Below, in pieces: positions 8,628 through 16,498 of a stretch of DNA of 42,920 nt (the stretch's first letter is position 1; each line of letters begins with the position of its first letter). Both the position numbers and the translations under genes were made by a program. Source of the DNA: a virus; IMG/VR virus record IMGVR_UViG_3300046517_000359, positions 1 to 42,920 of that record; one strand, written 5' to 3'. The notes under the pieces are model-generated. The model searched no databases. It saw only the letters and a program-made list of their open reading frames with translations, and had not been told where the DNA came from.

Positions 8628-10024
8628 AGGCCCACCATCCGAGACGTGGCCGAGCGTGATCCCACCGACCCCGGATCGGTCGTCGGCCGGCGCTGAATAA
8701 TCTCGCCAATGATGCCGTGCAAGAGGGGCAAGAATTGAATCATCGGGAACCGGGCGATGCTGAGTGTATTCCTTCGCGTCGTGTCTGGATAGAGCGCACT
8801 CCACAGCAAGGTCGCGGCGAAGTCTTGCAAGTCCTCCGGCCGGAACGTCGTCGGCAGTTCGGCTGTGGACAGTGCCAATCGGCTGGTGCGGTCGGGATAG
8901 AACGCATTCCAGAGCAGGGTAATGATGTTGGAACTATCCACGCCCATGCCGACATGGCCGAATTGGGCCGCCTGCAGCGCACGGCGCCGCGTGGTATCCG
9001 GATAGAAGGCGTTCCAGAGCAGGGTGCGAGTGAAGTTTTCCTGTGCCTCGGTCGGCCGGAAGATGGATGGCAGTTCGGCCACACTGAGCCGCGCTTGCCG
9101 TGTCGTATCGGGATACTTCGCACTCCAGAGCAGTGTCGGGCGATAGCTTTCGAGGGCTTCCGGTCGAAACACGCTCGGTCGCAGCGCATCGCGCCACACC
9201 GCTCGGCGCGTCGTGTCGGGATACGTCCAATAAATCTGCGTCGAGAACGGTTCGATCACCGGTTCTGGACGCGACGTGAACGGCAACAGGGCCGTCTTTA
9301 AGGCATTTCGCCGTGTGGTGTCGGGATACTCCACGCTCCACTGCGCCATCGCGGCGAGGTCTTCTGGCCGGAAGGTCCAGGGAATATCCGCATTGAGCAG
9401 CCGCCGCCGAATAAACTGATACGGGCTGTCCGGTGTCTCGCTGCTCCATTCGAGCGTCGGCGGGAACGTCGTCGGCGCGGGCGGCTCGACATCGGTTGTG
9501 AGCAGCGAGATGCTGCGCTTGGCCCGAGTCGGCGTGCTCGCGGGCCACTCAATCAACCAATCCGTCGAGACAGCCGCTTGTGGGGCCGACAGATCGCTCC
9601 ACCAGAAGGGGAAGCCCGGCTGGCGCGTGCGCAACAGATACTTGTTCGGCAGTTCGCGCGTGCCAATGACCGAAATAGGTCGGCTGAAGGGAAAACTCTC
9701 CAGCGTGCTACCGGTCGTGAACCACGGCGCGTTAAGATACCCGCCGCCTCGTCCACGGTAGTCGCGCCGATTAATGAACTGCTGCGGATTGGCCGGGACA
9801 TAGGCGTGGCCGATGTCTTTCGTGGCCCCAATAACGACCCAATTTTCAACCGCAAAAACATTCGCCCCGGTTGTCTGGTCGGCCGTGAGCATTTGGCCGT
9901 TCGTTGGCCTGCCACGACTCCCCTGACGCACCTGATCGGGGTGCCAGCCCCGCCAGCCAAACTGGTCGATACTCGGCGTCGGCAGGCGAACCGGCTGTGT
10001 ATAGCCGGGGTATTGGATCTGCAC
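8624..10024 (-). CDS. Structural protein with about seven W-x-x-x-YPDTTRR repeats (466 aa)
   Basis: GTG start 1 nt after the HNH gene. Residues 1-190 are unique and aromatic-rich. From about residue 190 a unit of 35-38 residues recurs about seven times: W(S/N)xxYPDTTRRxxL, A(E/L)LPxxFRPE, then an aliphatic 'TLL' before the next Trp. One copy (after residue 350) replaces the FRPE part with 'FGHVGMGVDSSN'. The last 35 residues are basic. No known family is recognised. It lies between two virion genes and is probably a tail or capsid-surface component. Confidence 0.65.
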   Translation of the reverse strand: MQIQYPGYTQPVRLPTPSIDQFGWRGWHPDQVRQGSRGRPTNGQMLTADQTTGANVFAVENWVVIGATKDIGHAYVPANPQQFINRRDYRGRGGGYLNAPWFTTGSTLESFPFSRPISVIGTRELPNKYLLRTRQPGFPFWWSDLSAPQAAVSTDWLIEWPASTPTRAKRSISLLTTDVEPPAPTTFPPTLEWSSETPDSPYQFIRRRLLNADIPWTFRPEDLAAMAQWSVEYPDTTRRNALKTALLPFTSRPEPVIEPFSTQIYWTYPDTTRRAVWRDALRPSVFRPEALESYRPTLLWSAKYPDTTRQARLSVAELPSIFRPTEAQENFTRTLLWNAFYPDTTRRRALQAAQFGHVGMGVDSSNIITLLWNAFYPDRTSRLALSTAELPTTFRPEDLQDFAATLLWSALYPDTTRRNTLSIARFPMIQFLPLLHGIIGEIIQRRPTTDPGSVGSRSATSRMVGL

Positions 10025-10025
10025 G

Positions 10026-10457
10026 TTACGCGATCCTCGCGCCCTTTAACCGATTGCAATAGGCATGGGCTAGTTGGATATTATCGCGCGTATGCGAACC
10101 GCCTCGTGACAGCGGAATAATATGGTCGAACTCTGTCCCGAAGAGATCGAGAGGTTTGGCGCAAATTCCGCAAAGTCCTTCGGACTCCCGCAGAATGGCC
10201 AAATAATCTATTCGCTCATGTTTAGCAGCACGTTGAATGGCCCGTCGCTTAGCGTTCTTCGCCCGCGCCTTAATTGTGACGCGATCGCGATGTTTCGCAC
10301 GGTATCGTTTGCCGTATTCAGCGTCTTTGAGAGGATGCCTCTTCATCCATTCAAAATGGTTCTTTCGTTGTGGCGTCTTGCGCTTCCACGTCTTGAAATA
10401 TTCCTTGTAGTAGGCTCGGCAATAGGCGAGCCTTTTCTCTTTGTCCCTGTACGGCAT
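10026..10457 (-). CDS. HNH homing-type endonuclease (143 aa)
   Basis: The N-terminal 80 residues are strongly basic and Tyr-rich (YCRAYYKEYFKTWKRK, repeated KRYRAKHRDR), followed by a compact HNH nuclease: 'LCGICAKPL' (CxxC zinc knuckle), 'EFDHIIPLSRGG' (catalytic DH), 'NIQLAHAYCNRLKG' (N and H/C). The gene sits between two structural genes with unrelated composition and higher A+T, as expected for a free-standing mobile endonuclease. No intron boundaries were seen. Confidence 0.85.
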   Translation of the reverse strand: MPYRDKEKRLAYCRAYYKEYFKTWKRKTPQRKNHFEWMKRHPLKDAEYGKRYRAKHRDRVTIKARAKNAKRRAIQRAAKHERIDYLAILRESEGLCGICAKPLDLFGTEFDHIIPLSRGGSHTRDNIQLAHAYCNRLKGARIA

Positions 10458-10466
10458 TGGACTACT

Positions 10467-10763
10467 TTACTCGGCCGTGGACAGGTCGAGGCCCGGTGAG
10501 GCGCTGATGGGCCCGGTCCACTTCGCCACTTGCGTGTTAAACGTCAACTGCCCGTTCACGTTATGAATCTCGACCGTCGAGATGACGTAGGTCTGCTTGC
10601 AGACCCGACACAGGCCTGCCCGAATCAGCGACGGGATCACAATCGGCCGAGTGGACCCGCAGTCACAGAGGATGACCATCGCGCAGAGGGTCTCGCAAAT
10701 CGTCACCTCTTTCGGCTGGAGGCCGATGACGGGCACGCGCTTCATATCCTGAGCGAGCGACAT
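10467..10763 (-). CDS. Small protein with a zinc-ribbon-like core (98 aa)
   Basis: TAATG overlap with the 230-aa gene. Contains a C-x-C pair near residue 33 (ILCDCGSTRP) and 'LCRVCKQTY' near residue 51, so four to five cysteines may bind zinc; the rest is short beta strands. It is followed after a 9-nt gap by the HNH gene. Unknown role, perhaps a minor head or tail part. Confidence 0.6.
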   Translation of the reverse strand: MSLAQDMKRVPVIGLQPKEVTICETLCAMVILCDCGSTRPIVIPSLIRAGLCRVCKQTYVISTVEIHNVNGQLTFNTQVAKWTGPISASPGLDLSTAE

Positions 10764-11455
10764 TAGAGGCTTTCTCCGGGCTTCGGGCCCGAGTCAATGA
10801 GCGTGACTTTACTATAATGCGCGGGCCGTTCCTGTTGACCCCACGGGAAGGTCGCCGCATCAAAACTGGCAGTCGGCGCAAACGCCGCGATCAACACATC
10901 GGCTAACGACGGATCGACCGTGCAGGTCCACGTCGGATTGATCGCGCCGGCTGCGCTTTGGACGACGGTCGCGACGTTCGTCGCTCCGGACGCGCCCACT
11001 TCATCCACGACAAACCCGAGATCCACGCTGACCGACGATGGATCTTGAATAGGGCAGATCAAGGCGGTCAGCACGAGCGACCCGTTGACGAGCGTGGTAA
11101 TCGACCCCGGTTGATAGGGTGCGCCACTATTGACGGTGCCGTTATCGTTCGGTGTTTGGCTCGTTGCGGCTCCGCTCCACGCCTCAAGGGTGATAAATCC
11201 AATCGACCCGGCTGTCGTGCTCACCTGGTAAGTGGTGCTCGTGACCGGATTCACGCAATACCAAAACCGAGAGGACGTGAAAAAGCCGGAATATTGCGTT
11301 AATGGAAGAAATGTATTCACGCCATCGCTGGGGGCGTTCGATGTCGTCGCGCTAGACAATTCCACTACGATCAGATTAGCGCCAGTAATATCCCGACTGG
11401 GAGTCGTGGCAGGATTGCCATTGGCTACCGCGTGCGCGATCTGGGTAAAGGCCAC
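10763..11455 (-). CDS. Structural protein of Thr/Ser-rich beta type (230 aa)
   Basis: Rich in T, S, A, V and G with alternating strands (for example 'FITLEAWSGAATSQTPNDNG' and 'LVNGSLVLTALI'), a pattern of jelly-roll or Ig-like virion decoration proteins. Overlaps the next gene as TAATG. The 'SGAATSQTPN...PGSIT....GSLVL.A' stretch is commonly found in phage surface proteins annotated as concanavalin-like; that similarity is from memory and not tested. Confidence 0.65.
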   Translation of the reverse strand: MAFTQIAHAVANGNPATTPSRDITGANLIVVELSSATTSNAPSDGVNTFLPLTQYSGFFTSSRFWYCVNPVTSTTYQVSTTAGSIGFITLEAWSGAATSQTPNDNGTVNSGAPYQPGSITTLVNGSLVLTALICPIQDPSSVSVDLGFVVDEVGASGATNVATVVQSAAGAINPTWTCTVDPSLADVLIAAFAPTASFDAATFPWGQQERPAHYSKVTLIDSGPKPGESL

Positions 11456-11458
11456 AGC

Positions 11459-11770
11459 CTATCGAAACTTCGCGAGTGCTTGTTCGATGGCGGTCTTGAC
11501 GAAGGTCACGTCGGTGTCCGTCGTCAGTTTCGCCATGAGTGAATTCAACTCGTCCCACGCGGCTTTTGATTGAATATCAGACGTGAATCCAAAGCGAGTC
11601 GTCACTTCCGAAAACTGACTCGGGTCGCTCCCATCTCCCGTGATCATGGTTTGAATCGTTGCGAGCATAACGACGAGGCCACGATAGCCGTTTTCAAAGG
11701 AACTCAGCATCCCACGCAAGATCGGACCATGCGTCGAACTCAAGCCGAGTTGAATATGCGTCATCGCCAT
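11459..11770 (-). CDS. Helical small protein beside the glycan genes (103 aa)
   Basis: Starts as TGATG overlap with the FkbM gene. Predominantly helical with segments 'RGMLSSFENGYRGLVVMLAT' and 'WDELNSLMAKLTTDTDVTFVK'. No motif recognised. Its coupling to the methyltransferase upstream and structural gene downstream gives no specific function; it may be a head or tail minor protein. Confidence 0.55.
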   Translation of the reverse strand: MAMTHIQLGLSSTHGPILRGMLSSFENGYRGLVVMLATIQTMITGDGSDPSQFSEVTTRFGFTSDIQSKAAWDELNSLMAKLTTDTDVTFVKTAIEQALAKFR

Positions 11771-12468
11771 CAGATCGCCTCCTTCGGGGTAAATACAATA
11801 TCGCGTTGCGTCTCTGGGTCGCCTTGCCCGTCCATCTGCGGCAAGTCTTGCGCGAGGTAGCCCCGATCCGTCATGAACTGGATCACGTCGGCCGTCGTGT
11901 CGCCAAACAGGCGCAGGTTATCGCCCACTTCACAGACGACCTTCGGACGGCAGCGGGCGAGCAGTTCGTTGGCCCCTTGCAATCCGCGTAACACGAGCCC
12001 TTCGAGGTCGAGTTTCAGCAGATCGCAGCGAGGAAAGTCGAAACTATCGAGCGGCACCGCCACGACTTCGATAGCCTCGGGATCGTCAGCATTGCCCACC
12101 ACGGTGGCCCCCGCATTGATGCGGTTGGGCACCATCCATAGTCGTGTCGCGTGGCTGTAGAGCGCCAACTGATACCGATGCACCTGTGGCAAATGACGGG
12201 TGTTATGGGACAGGCACTTCATGTGCCACGGCACCGGCTCGAAACTGCGGACCTGTCCAGACGGTCCTACCGCCGCCGCATACGCGACGGTGTGCGACCC
12301 GAGCATCGCCCCGCCGTCAATCGCCACCCCGCCCACCGGGAGCAGCCGTGCGAGGTCCGCGATGCGGGGATCGTAGGCATTAAGCGACTGGTCGCGTTCC
12401 ACCCAGGCCGACAGCACGCGATCCTGATCCTCATCGAGCACGGCGAGGCCATTCGGCAGCACTTTCAC
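11770..12468 (-). CDS. FkbM-family SAM-dependent methyltransferase (232 aa)
   Basis: GTG start overlapping the glycosyltransferase stop (GTGA). SAM-binding motif I 'AIDGGAMLGSHTVAYAAAVG' near residues 49-68, acidic motif 'VRSFEPVP' at about 74, and the FkbM hallmark 'DLLKLDLEG' near residue 138 with 'RCRPKVVCEV' after it. FkbM enzymes commonly O-methylate sugars in glycan or antibiotic pathways. Directly follows the GT4-type glycosyltransferase, so capping of a sugar is the simplest reading. Confidence 0.85.
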   Translation of the reverse strand: MKVLPNGLAVLDEDQDRVLSAWVERDQSLNAYDPRIADLARLLPVGGVAIDGGAMLGSHTVAYAAAVGPSGQVRSFEPVPWHMKCLSHNTRHLPQVHRYQLALYSHATRLWMVPNRINAGATVVGNADDPEAIEVVAVPLDSFDFPRCDLLKLDLEGLVLRGLQGANELLARCRPKVVCEVGDNLRLFGDTTADVIQFMTDRGYLAQDLPQMDGQGDPETQRDIVFTPKEAI

Positions 12469-13568
12469 GCCACCACCTCGACCTCACGCAACCGCTGGTC
12501 CCAGAGATCGCCAATCGCCTGATAGGTGCAGCGGGGCAGGACATGCGCCCGCCCGACTGCCGCTCGTGCCGTGATGTCGGCATCGGCTGACGACGACGCG
12601 AGCCGCACAATCTCAGCCACATAACTGGCCTGATAGGCGGCACTCGCGCTGTCACCGTCAAACAGGACACCGGCATTTGTCGGCACGGTCTCGGAGAGCG
12701 CCCCCAAATTGGTCACGAGGGGAATCACGCCGCAGGCCATCGCTTCAGAGCAGACGTGCCCGTTGGTCTCTTGGAAATACGCGCCGGGATAGAGCAGCAG
12801 ACTCGCCCGTGCCATCTGCCGGAAGTAGCTCGGTTTGTCGTCGCACCGCACGGGCTCAATGCCGCCCGTTTCCTGATTCGCCTGCTGAATCACGCGATCC
12901 GCCAGAATCATCATGCGCGACAAGTCGGCGGTGTAGCCGGTGACGAGCAGTGTCGCATCGGGAATCTGTGCCCGAATCGCGGGCCACATCTTCACGAGCG
13001 GCACCAGGCCCCGATCGGGCTGACTGGCGTAAATAAACGTGTGCGGTTCTCGCGGCACATCGTGTGGAATCCACGCCGGATCGAGCGCCACAGGCGTGAT
13101 CCACGAGGGCGTCTCGGCCAACGCTGGCACGACCGACTGCCATTGCTCCCGCTGCCAATCGCTCACGTAGACGAACGTGTCCACGTTGTTCAGCCCGGCG
13201 TAAATCTTGGACGACTCGAGCACGTCCCCGGCCCAGAGCACCCGATGCACCGGCAGTCCGTCGAGTTCCGGCAAGGTAAACACGGTCGGCTGGCGCACCG
13301 CCACGATGACATCGGGCGAGGGCTCATACAGGAGGGCTTGTCGCAGGTGCCGTTCGACCGACCGCCAGCGCAGATCGCCGTAAACGCCTGGGGCGTCGAG
13401 ATGCGTGACCCAGAGGGTGATGTCGTGGCCCCGCGCCTGCAGTTCGCGACAGAGCCCGACCGTCATGGCTTCCGTGCCGCCTACCGACCCGCCCAAACCG
13501 GACTGATTGACGGACGCGAGACGGGTCGGCGTCCAGCGAATCGAGTCCATGACGACCCAGAGCCTCAT
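12465..13568 (-). CDS. GT4-like (GT-B fold) glycosyltransferase (367 aa)
   Basis: Start is the ATG in ATGA overlap at 13568. N-terminal domain has the Gly-rich 'GLGGSVGGTEAM' (residues 24-35) and 'LQARGHDITLWV'. The C-terminal nucleotide-sugar domain has 'TFIYASQPDRGL' and the GT4 signature 'ETNGHVCSEAMACGVIPLV' at about 265-283 with the usual E-x7-E spacing (E-A-M-A-C-G). No signal peptide, so it is a cytosolic transferase. Expected to add a sugar from an NDP donor, possibly to virion proteins or a surface glycan. Confidence 0.85.
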   Translation of the reverse strand: MRLWVVMDSIRWTPTRLASVNQSGLGGSVGGTEAMTVGLCRELQARGHDITLWVTHLDAPGVYGDLRWRSVERHLRQALLYEPSPDVIVAVRQPTVFTLPELDGLPVHRVLWAGDVLESSKIYAGLNNVDTFVYVSDWQREQWQSVVPALAETPSWITPVALDPAWIPHDVPREPHTFIYASQPDRGLVPLVKMWPAIRAQIPDATLLVTGYTADLSRMMILADRVIQQANQETGGIEPVRCDDKPSYFRQMARASLLLYPGAYFQETNGHVCSEAMACGVIPLVTNLGALSETVPTNAGVLFDGDSASAAYQASYVAEIVRLASSSADADITARAAVGRAHVLPRCTYQAIGDLWDQRLREVEVVA

Positions 13569-13810
13569 GCGTGTTTCGCCATGTGCGTGACGCCATCCGC
13601 CATCCGCTCTTGGAATCCACACTGCGAACATTCCCAGACGGCGTGCAGGAGAAAGATGTCTCGTCTGAGGATGTCACGCGCCGCCACTTTCGCATCCTCC
13701 TCACATAGATAGCCAATGACTTCGACTGTCACCATGCCCCATGTGCCCGCTGGAGGAGGGGCACCCCCATCGAACGCCATAAACTTCCAGTGGAAGTGCC
13801 GTTCGTTCAT
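13565..13810 (-). CDS. Small zinc-ribbon-like protein (81 aa)
   Basis: ATGA overlaps at both ends. N-terminal part 'HFHWKFMAFDGGAPPPAG' then 'VEVIGYLCEEDAKVAARDIL', a single CSQC pair in 'WECSQCGFQERM' near residue 61 and a His-rich end. Possibly metal-binding and small enough to be a host-directed or accessory factor. No family recognised. Confidence 0.55.
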   Translation of the reverse strand: MNERHFHWKFMAFDGGAPPPAGTWGMVTVEVIGYLCEEDAKVAARDILRRDIFLLHAVWECSQCGFQERMADGVTHMAKHA

Positions 13811-13863
13811 CGGCGTCGGCTCCGTTCATACTGCTCCATCCGCTGTTCAAACGGCGTGCAGCC
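13807..13863 (-). repeat. 57-bp imperfect duplication, copy B
   Basis: Copy of 14009-14065 with six mismatches in 57 bp, all leaving the encoded 17 residues unchanged. Contains the stop codon and the last 17 sense codons of the duplicated reading frame. Confidence 0.85.
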
Positions 13864-13869
13864 GATCAT
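13807..13869 (-). CDS. 20-aa minigene copying the tail of the 85-aa zinc protein
   Basis: The ORF 'MIG' plus 17 residues (CTPFEQRMEQYERSRRR) matches the last 17 residues of the 85-aa gene at 14009-14266. It starts at an ATGA overlap on the 48-aa membrane gene and ends with a stop overlapping the next ATG. The 57-bp match (see repeats) differs at six bases, all synonymous, so the peptide is conserved although the zinc domain is missing. The start also keeps 'MIG', as in the full-length gene. This looks like a duplicated gene with an internal deletion still under selection. Confidence 0.55.
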   Translation of the reverse strand: MIGCTPFEQRMEQYERSRRR

Positions 13870-14012
13870 GAAGCGAATACCCAATGAAACCAGTCGCGAA
13901 ACCCACTGGTAACGACCCAAGCAAACGCTGCGGCCACTAACCACAGAATAATAATGCCCATCCATCCTAAATGGGCGCCAGGTTCGTCGAAATCTGGCGG
14001 AATGTAAGTCAT
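13866..14012 (-). CDS. Small membrane protein (48 aa)
   Basis: ATGA overlap with the 85-aa gene, and its own TGA overlaps the minigene ATG. One hydrophobic helix (WMGIIILWLVAAAFAWVV, about residues 17-34) and an aromatic end (RDWFHWVFAS). Unknown role; it lies between the two copies of the duplicated tail sequence. Confidence 0.6.
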   Translation of the reverse strand: MTYIPPDFDEPGAHLGWMGIIILWLVAAAFAWVVTSGFRDWFHWVFAS

Positions 14013-14065
14013 CGGCGGCGACTCCGCTCATACTGTTCCATCCGTTGCTCAAACGGCGTGCAGCC
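14009..14065 (-). repeat. 57-bp imperfect duplication, copy A
   Basis: Matches 13807-13863 at 51 of 57 positions; all differences are synonymous in the shared frame. Codes for the C-terminus of the 85-aa zinc protein. Confidence 0.85.
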
Positions 14066-14266
14066 GCCCTGCTGCGTGCAGCGCGGACAAATGAACTTCA
14101 TACAATTCATACACCAGCCGGTCTGTTCGTCCACGGATCGCGTGGCGTCGAGGAACACGACGCTGTTGCAGTGATGGCACGTCACCGTGCTCTTTTCAAG
14201 GTCAGGCCCCTGCCCATTGAACCAGTGGGCATACCCGCCATCCCGCCGCGCCCGGCCGCCGATCAT
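14009..14266 (-). CDS. Zinc-ribbon protein (85 aa)
   Basis: Two pairs of cysteines, 'TCHHCNSV' near residue 29 and 'WCMNCMKFICPRC' near residues 51-63, with a basic tail 'EQYERSRRR'. Likely a small zinc-binding protein. ATGA overlaps on both sides. Its C-terminal 17 residues are duplicated in the minigene at 13807-13869. Confidence 0.65.
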   Translation of the reverse strand: MIGGRARRDGGYAHWFNGQGPDLEKSTVTCHHCNSVVFLDATRSVDEQTGWCMNCMKFICPRCTQQGGCTPFEQRMEQYERSRRR

Positions 14267-14451
14267 GCCTGCTGCTCCTGCTCTAGCCGTTTGAGGAGAA
14301 GTTCGACCGTATTCCGATAACGCGCCTGTAAATGGTAACGATTCGAGCGTGTCATCTCTCTGGCCGCATCTGGATTCGTCTTGAGACGATCTTTCAGCGC
14401 CGCATACGTCTGTTCGATAAACGCTTCGGAATAGATGTAGTCGTCGCTCAT
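14263..14451 (-). CDS. Helical small protein (62 aa)
   Basis: ATGA overlap with the glycosyltransferase gene. All-helical, charged sequence (YAALKDRLKTNPDAAREMTR, then LLLKRLEQEQQA). No family recognised. It sits between the glycosyltransferase and zinc-ribbon genes. Confidence 0.6.
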   Translation of the reverse strand: MSDDYIYSEAFIEQTYAALKDRLKTNPDAAREMTRSNRYHLQARYRNTVELLLKRLEQEQQA

Positions 14452-15176
14452 GCCAGCACCGCCGCGGGCACCTTCGCCGTCAGCGTCTCGGTCTCGGCCG
14501 CGTCAATCACCAGACTCACCCGACCGCGCTTTACGACCGTTGCCCATTCGCCCTCAACGACCGCCGGCCACACCGCCCACGTCGTCAAATGGCCGAGGTG
14601 ACTGTCCAAGTCCACCATCACGGGAATCCCGGCCCGCTGTGCGTAGACACAAAACGCGAAATCCTCGCCAATGGCGTCACTTTGGCCCAAGCGATACCAG
14701 GGCGGCGGCAATCGCTCGTAGACATCCCGGCGCACAAACATGCCCGAGGCACCCGCCGCATACACCGGCACGATGCCCGAGGTTGGTAAGGTATTCAGTG
14801 AGAGTAGCGGCAGGTCCACCACGTCCCCATCGCCTTCAGGCGGCCCATACAGGGCGGGCGGAAAGGGCGCGGTGCGCTGCAAATAGAGCGAAGCGACAAT
14901 CGGATGGCGAATCTTGGCGTTGAGCGCCGGTTCATGCCGATAGAGCCACCGCCGCAGATACTCAGGCGAGACGGCATGATCGTCATCGATCATCATCAGC
15001 CACTCGGCATCGGTCGAGAGGAAGTATTCGACCATCGCCTGCCGCGTTTGGCCCAGCGTGCCGCTGTATTTGATGTGGACCTCGACGCCGTCAGGCGCTT
15101 CGAGGGTTTGCAGATCGCCCCAAAACTCCGTGAACCGCGCAATTTCCTGCGCGACGACGCCGACGATGCCCTTCAT
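14448..15176 (-). CDS. GT-A glycosyltransferase (GT2-like), 242 aa
   Basis: Start ATG overlaps the previous stop as ATGA. Residues 40-60 'GQTRQAMVEYFLST' then the metal-binding 'WLMMIDDDHAV' (DDD near 63-65), 'GASGMFVRRDVYERLP' acceptor-loop region, 'GEDFAFCVYAQRAGIPVMVD' and 'GHLTTWAVWP'. The last two elements match 'EDIFFYEQATAAGVPVWGD' and 'GHYSPTVLWP' in the 236-aa gene at 18293, so the two are paralogues. Cytosolic. Predicted to transfer a sugar from an NDP-donor; acceptor unknown. Confidence 0.85.
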   Translation of the reverse strand: MKGIVGVVAQEIARFTEFWGDLQTLEAPDGVEVHIKYSGTLGQTRQAMVEYFLSTDAEWLMMIDDDHAVSPEYLRRWLYRHEPALNAKIRHPIVASLYLQRTAPFPPALYGPPEGDGDVVDLPLLSLNTLPTSGIVPVYAAGASGMFVRRDVYERLPPPWYRLGQSDAIGEDFAFCVYAQRAGIPVMVDLDSHLGHLTTWAVWPAVVEGEWATVVKRGRVSLVIDAAETETLTAKVPAAVLA

Positions 15177-15505
15177 CGCAACTCATGCGGGAAATCATCA
15201 AACACGCCAAACATCTCCAGCGCATCCTGCTTGTAACACTCGTAGCAGACGATCTTTGGCACGGCCTCGAGTCCCGCCCGGCCTTCAATCGTCGCCGCCC
15301 GAAACTTCCGAGCCGAATCCGGAGAGACATACCCCGCTGGTGCCGTGGCATAGGACGGCACGGGTTCCCAGCACCGCTCACAACACCCGACGTTCAGCGG
15401 ATACGGCGTGCCCTCTGACGTGTAGCGCGTGACGGGACGCGAGCACGTCCCATCAGGGGCGGTCACGACATCGGTGGGTCGAAGCGTCTTTTCGCCAAGC
15501 GGCAT
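15173..15505 (-). CDS. Small zinc-ribbon protein (110 aa)
   Basis: 'VGCCERCWEPVP' near residue 39 and 'IVCYECYKQDAL' near residue 85 provide CxxC pairs separated by about 45 residues, suggesting a treble-clef or zinc-ribbon. ATGA overlap with the GT2-like gene. Unknown function. Confidence 0.6.
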   Translation of the reverse strand: MPLGEKTLRPTDVVTAPDGTCSRPVTRYTSEGTPYPLNVGCCERCWEPVPSYATAPAGYVSPDSARKFRAATIEGRAGLEAVPKIVCYECYKQDALEMFGVFDDFPHELR

Positions 15506-15506
15506 C

Positions 15507-15965
15507 TTACTCTTGCCACTGGGCGCTGAAGGCGTAGTTGGCCGTCGCGCTCGCCACGACCGACATCACGGCAATGCCGTTGTTCGTGGTCGCCGGCACC
15601 ACGAGTTCGGAGTCGGGCACCGCGACCCAGCGGAAGGTGGCGCGTTGGTTCATGCCCACCTGCAAGAGCGTCGTCACGGCCGTAATCGTCGGCTGCGTCG
15701 AGCTCCATGCCGAAATCCACGTCATCAGGGACGCGGGATCGGCCGCATCGAGCGGCGGCGGCACGACGGTCGTGGTGCCCAGCCCGGAGGTCGTCATGCG
15801 CTGCAGGGCGATCTTGGTCGCCGCGTCGGCCGGAGTCGCATCCGAGCCAATCACGAAGTCATAGATACGGGCGCGAGTCGTCGCGCCGTTGGCGTTCACC
15901 GCGGCGAGCGGGGCGGTGGCCGAAGCGGTGTTCGTCGCGTTGGAAAAGCCGTTATAGCGTCGCAT
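15507..15965 (-). CDS. Minor structural protein (152 aa)
   Basis: Good ribosome site (AAGGAG about 9 nt upstream). Sequence rich in A, T, V and N with 'NQRATFRWVAVPDSELVVPA' and 'FVIGSDATPADAATKIALQR', beta-rich and without motif. The segment 'RWVAVPDSELVVPATTNNGI' resembles surface proteins seen near capsid genes of several phages. Probably a virion or head-associated protein. Confidence 0.6.
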   Translation of the reverse strand: MRRYNGFSNATNTASATAPLAAVNANGATTRARIYDFVIGSDATPADAATKIALQRMTTSGLGTTTVVPPPLDAADPASLMTWISAWSSTQPTITAVTTLLQVGMNQRATFRWVAVPDSELVVPATTNNGIAVMSVVASATANYAFSAQWQE

Positions 15966-16013
15966 GTCTGCACTCCTTCAAGGCCGCCCACGCGGCGGCG
16001 CTAGGATACCACG

Positions 16014-16358
16014 TCATTTAATCTGCACGTTGTTAGATCGGCCGGGCACCACGACGGTTTTCAGAAGGGTCGTCGTGGGGCCGTCCCCCCAGATCGTAAA
16101 GGGCGTTTCGGTCACGGTCAGGGGGCCGAGCGCGGTAATGGTCACCGTGACATCACAGACGGTCGGGTCGGGTGCGCAGGGGCCAAACGTCACCGGCGCC
16201 GCTTGATTCACCTGCACTCGATACCCCGTCACGTCATTCGTCACCGCATCCGGCTGGCTCCACGTCAAATGTTTCGTCGTGGGCAAGGTCTGCGCATACA
16301 ACAGGCTGACCGTCGCACACGCGCCGGCAAACAACAGCACGAGAGGAAGTTTCCGCAT
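16014..16358 (-). CDS. Exported or surface Fn3-like protein (114 aa)
   Basis: Start chosen at ATG 16358 where a signal peptide begins (MRKLPLVLLFAGACATVSLL, cleavage about after residue 24, near AQT). The mature part has the Fn3-like order 'LTWSQPD....GYRVQVNQAAPVTF....VCDVTVTITALGP' and two Cys likely forming a disulfide (residues around 68-76). Unusual for a structural operon to encode a secreted protein; it may modify the host surface or act as a superinfection-exclusion factor. Confidence 0.65.
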   Translation of the reverse strand: MRKLPLVLLFAGACATVSLLYAQTLPTTKHLTWSQPDAVTNDVTGYRVQVNQAAPVTFGPCAPDPTVCDVTVTITALGPLTVTETPFTIWGDGPTTTLLKTVVVPGRSNNVQIK

Positions 16359-16363
16359 ACGCC

Positions 16364-16498
16364 TCACTGAAGCTGGAGATTCACAGATTGACAGGGCAAC
16401 ACCGGGTTCTGGCCTGGCAACGGGGCGACGGGTTGCACGGCTCGCAGCAGTGCGGTCGAGAGGGCGAATCCCACAACGGCACCGGCTATGCCTCTCAT
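16364..16498 (-). CDS. Small membrane or secreted protein (44 aa)
   Basis: ATGA overlap on the gp4-like gene. Residues 1-20 form a hydrophobic helix (MRGIAGAVVGFALSTALL), then 'PGQNPVLPCQSVNLQLQ'. Could be a membrane peptide or signal-bearing prolin-rich peptide. It precedes the secreted Fn3-like protein by 5 nt, so the two may act together. Family not recognised. Confidence 0.5.
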   Translation of the reverse strand: MRGIAGAVVGFALSTALLRAVQPVAPLPGQNPVLPCQSVNLQLQ

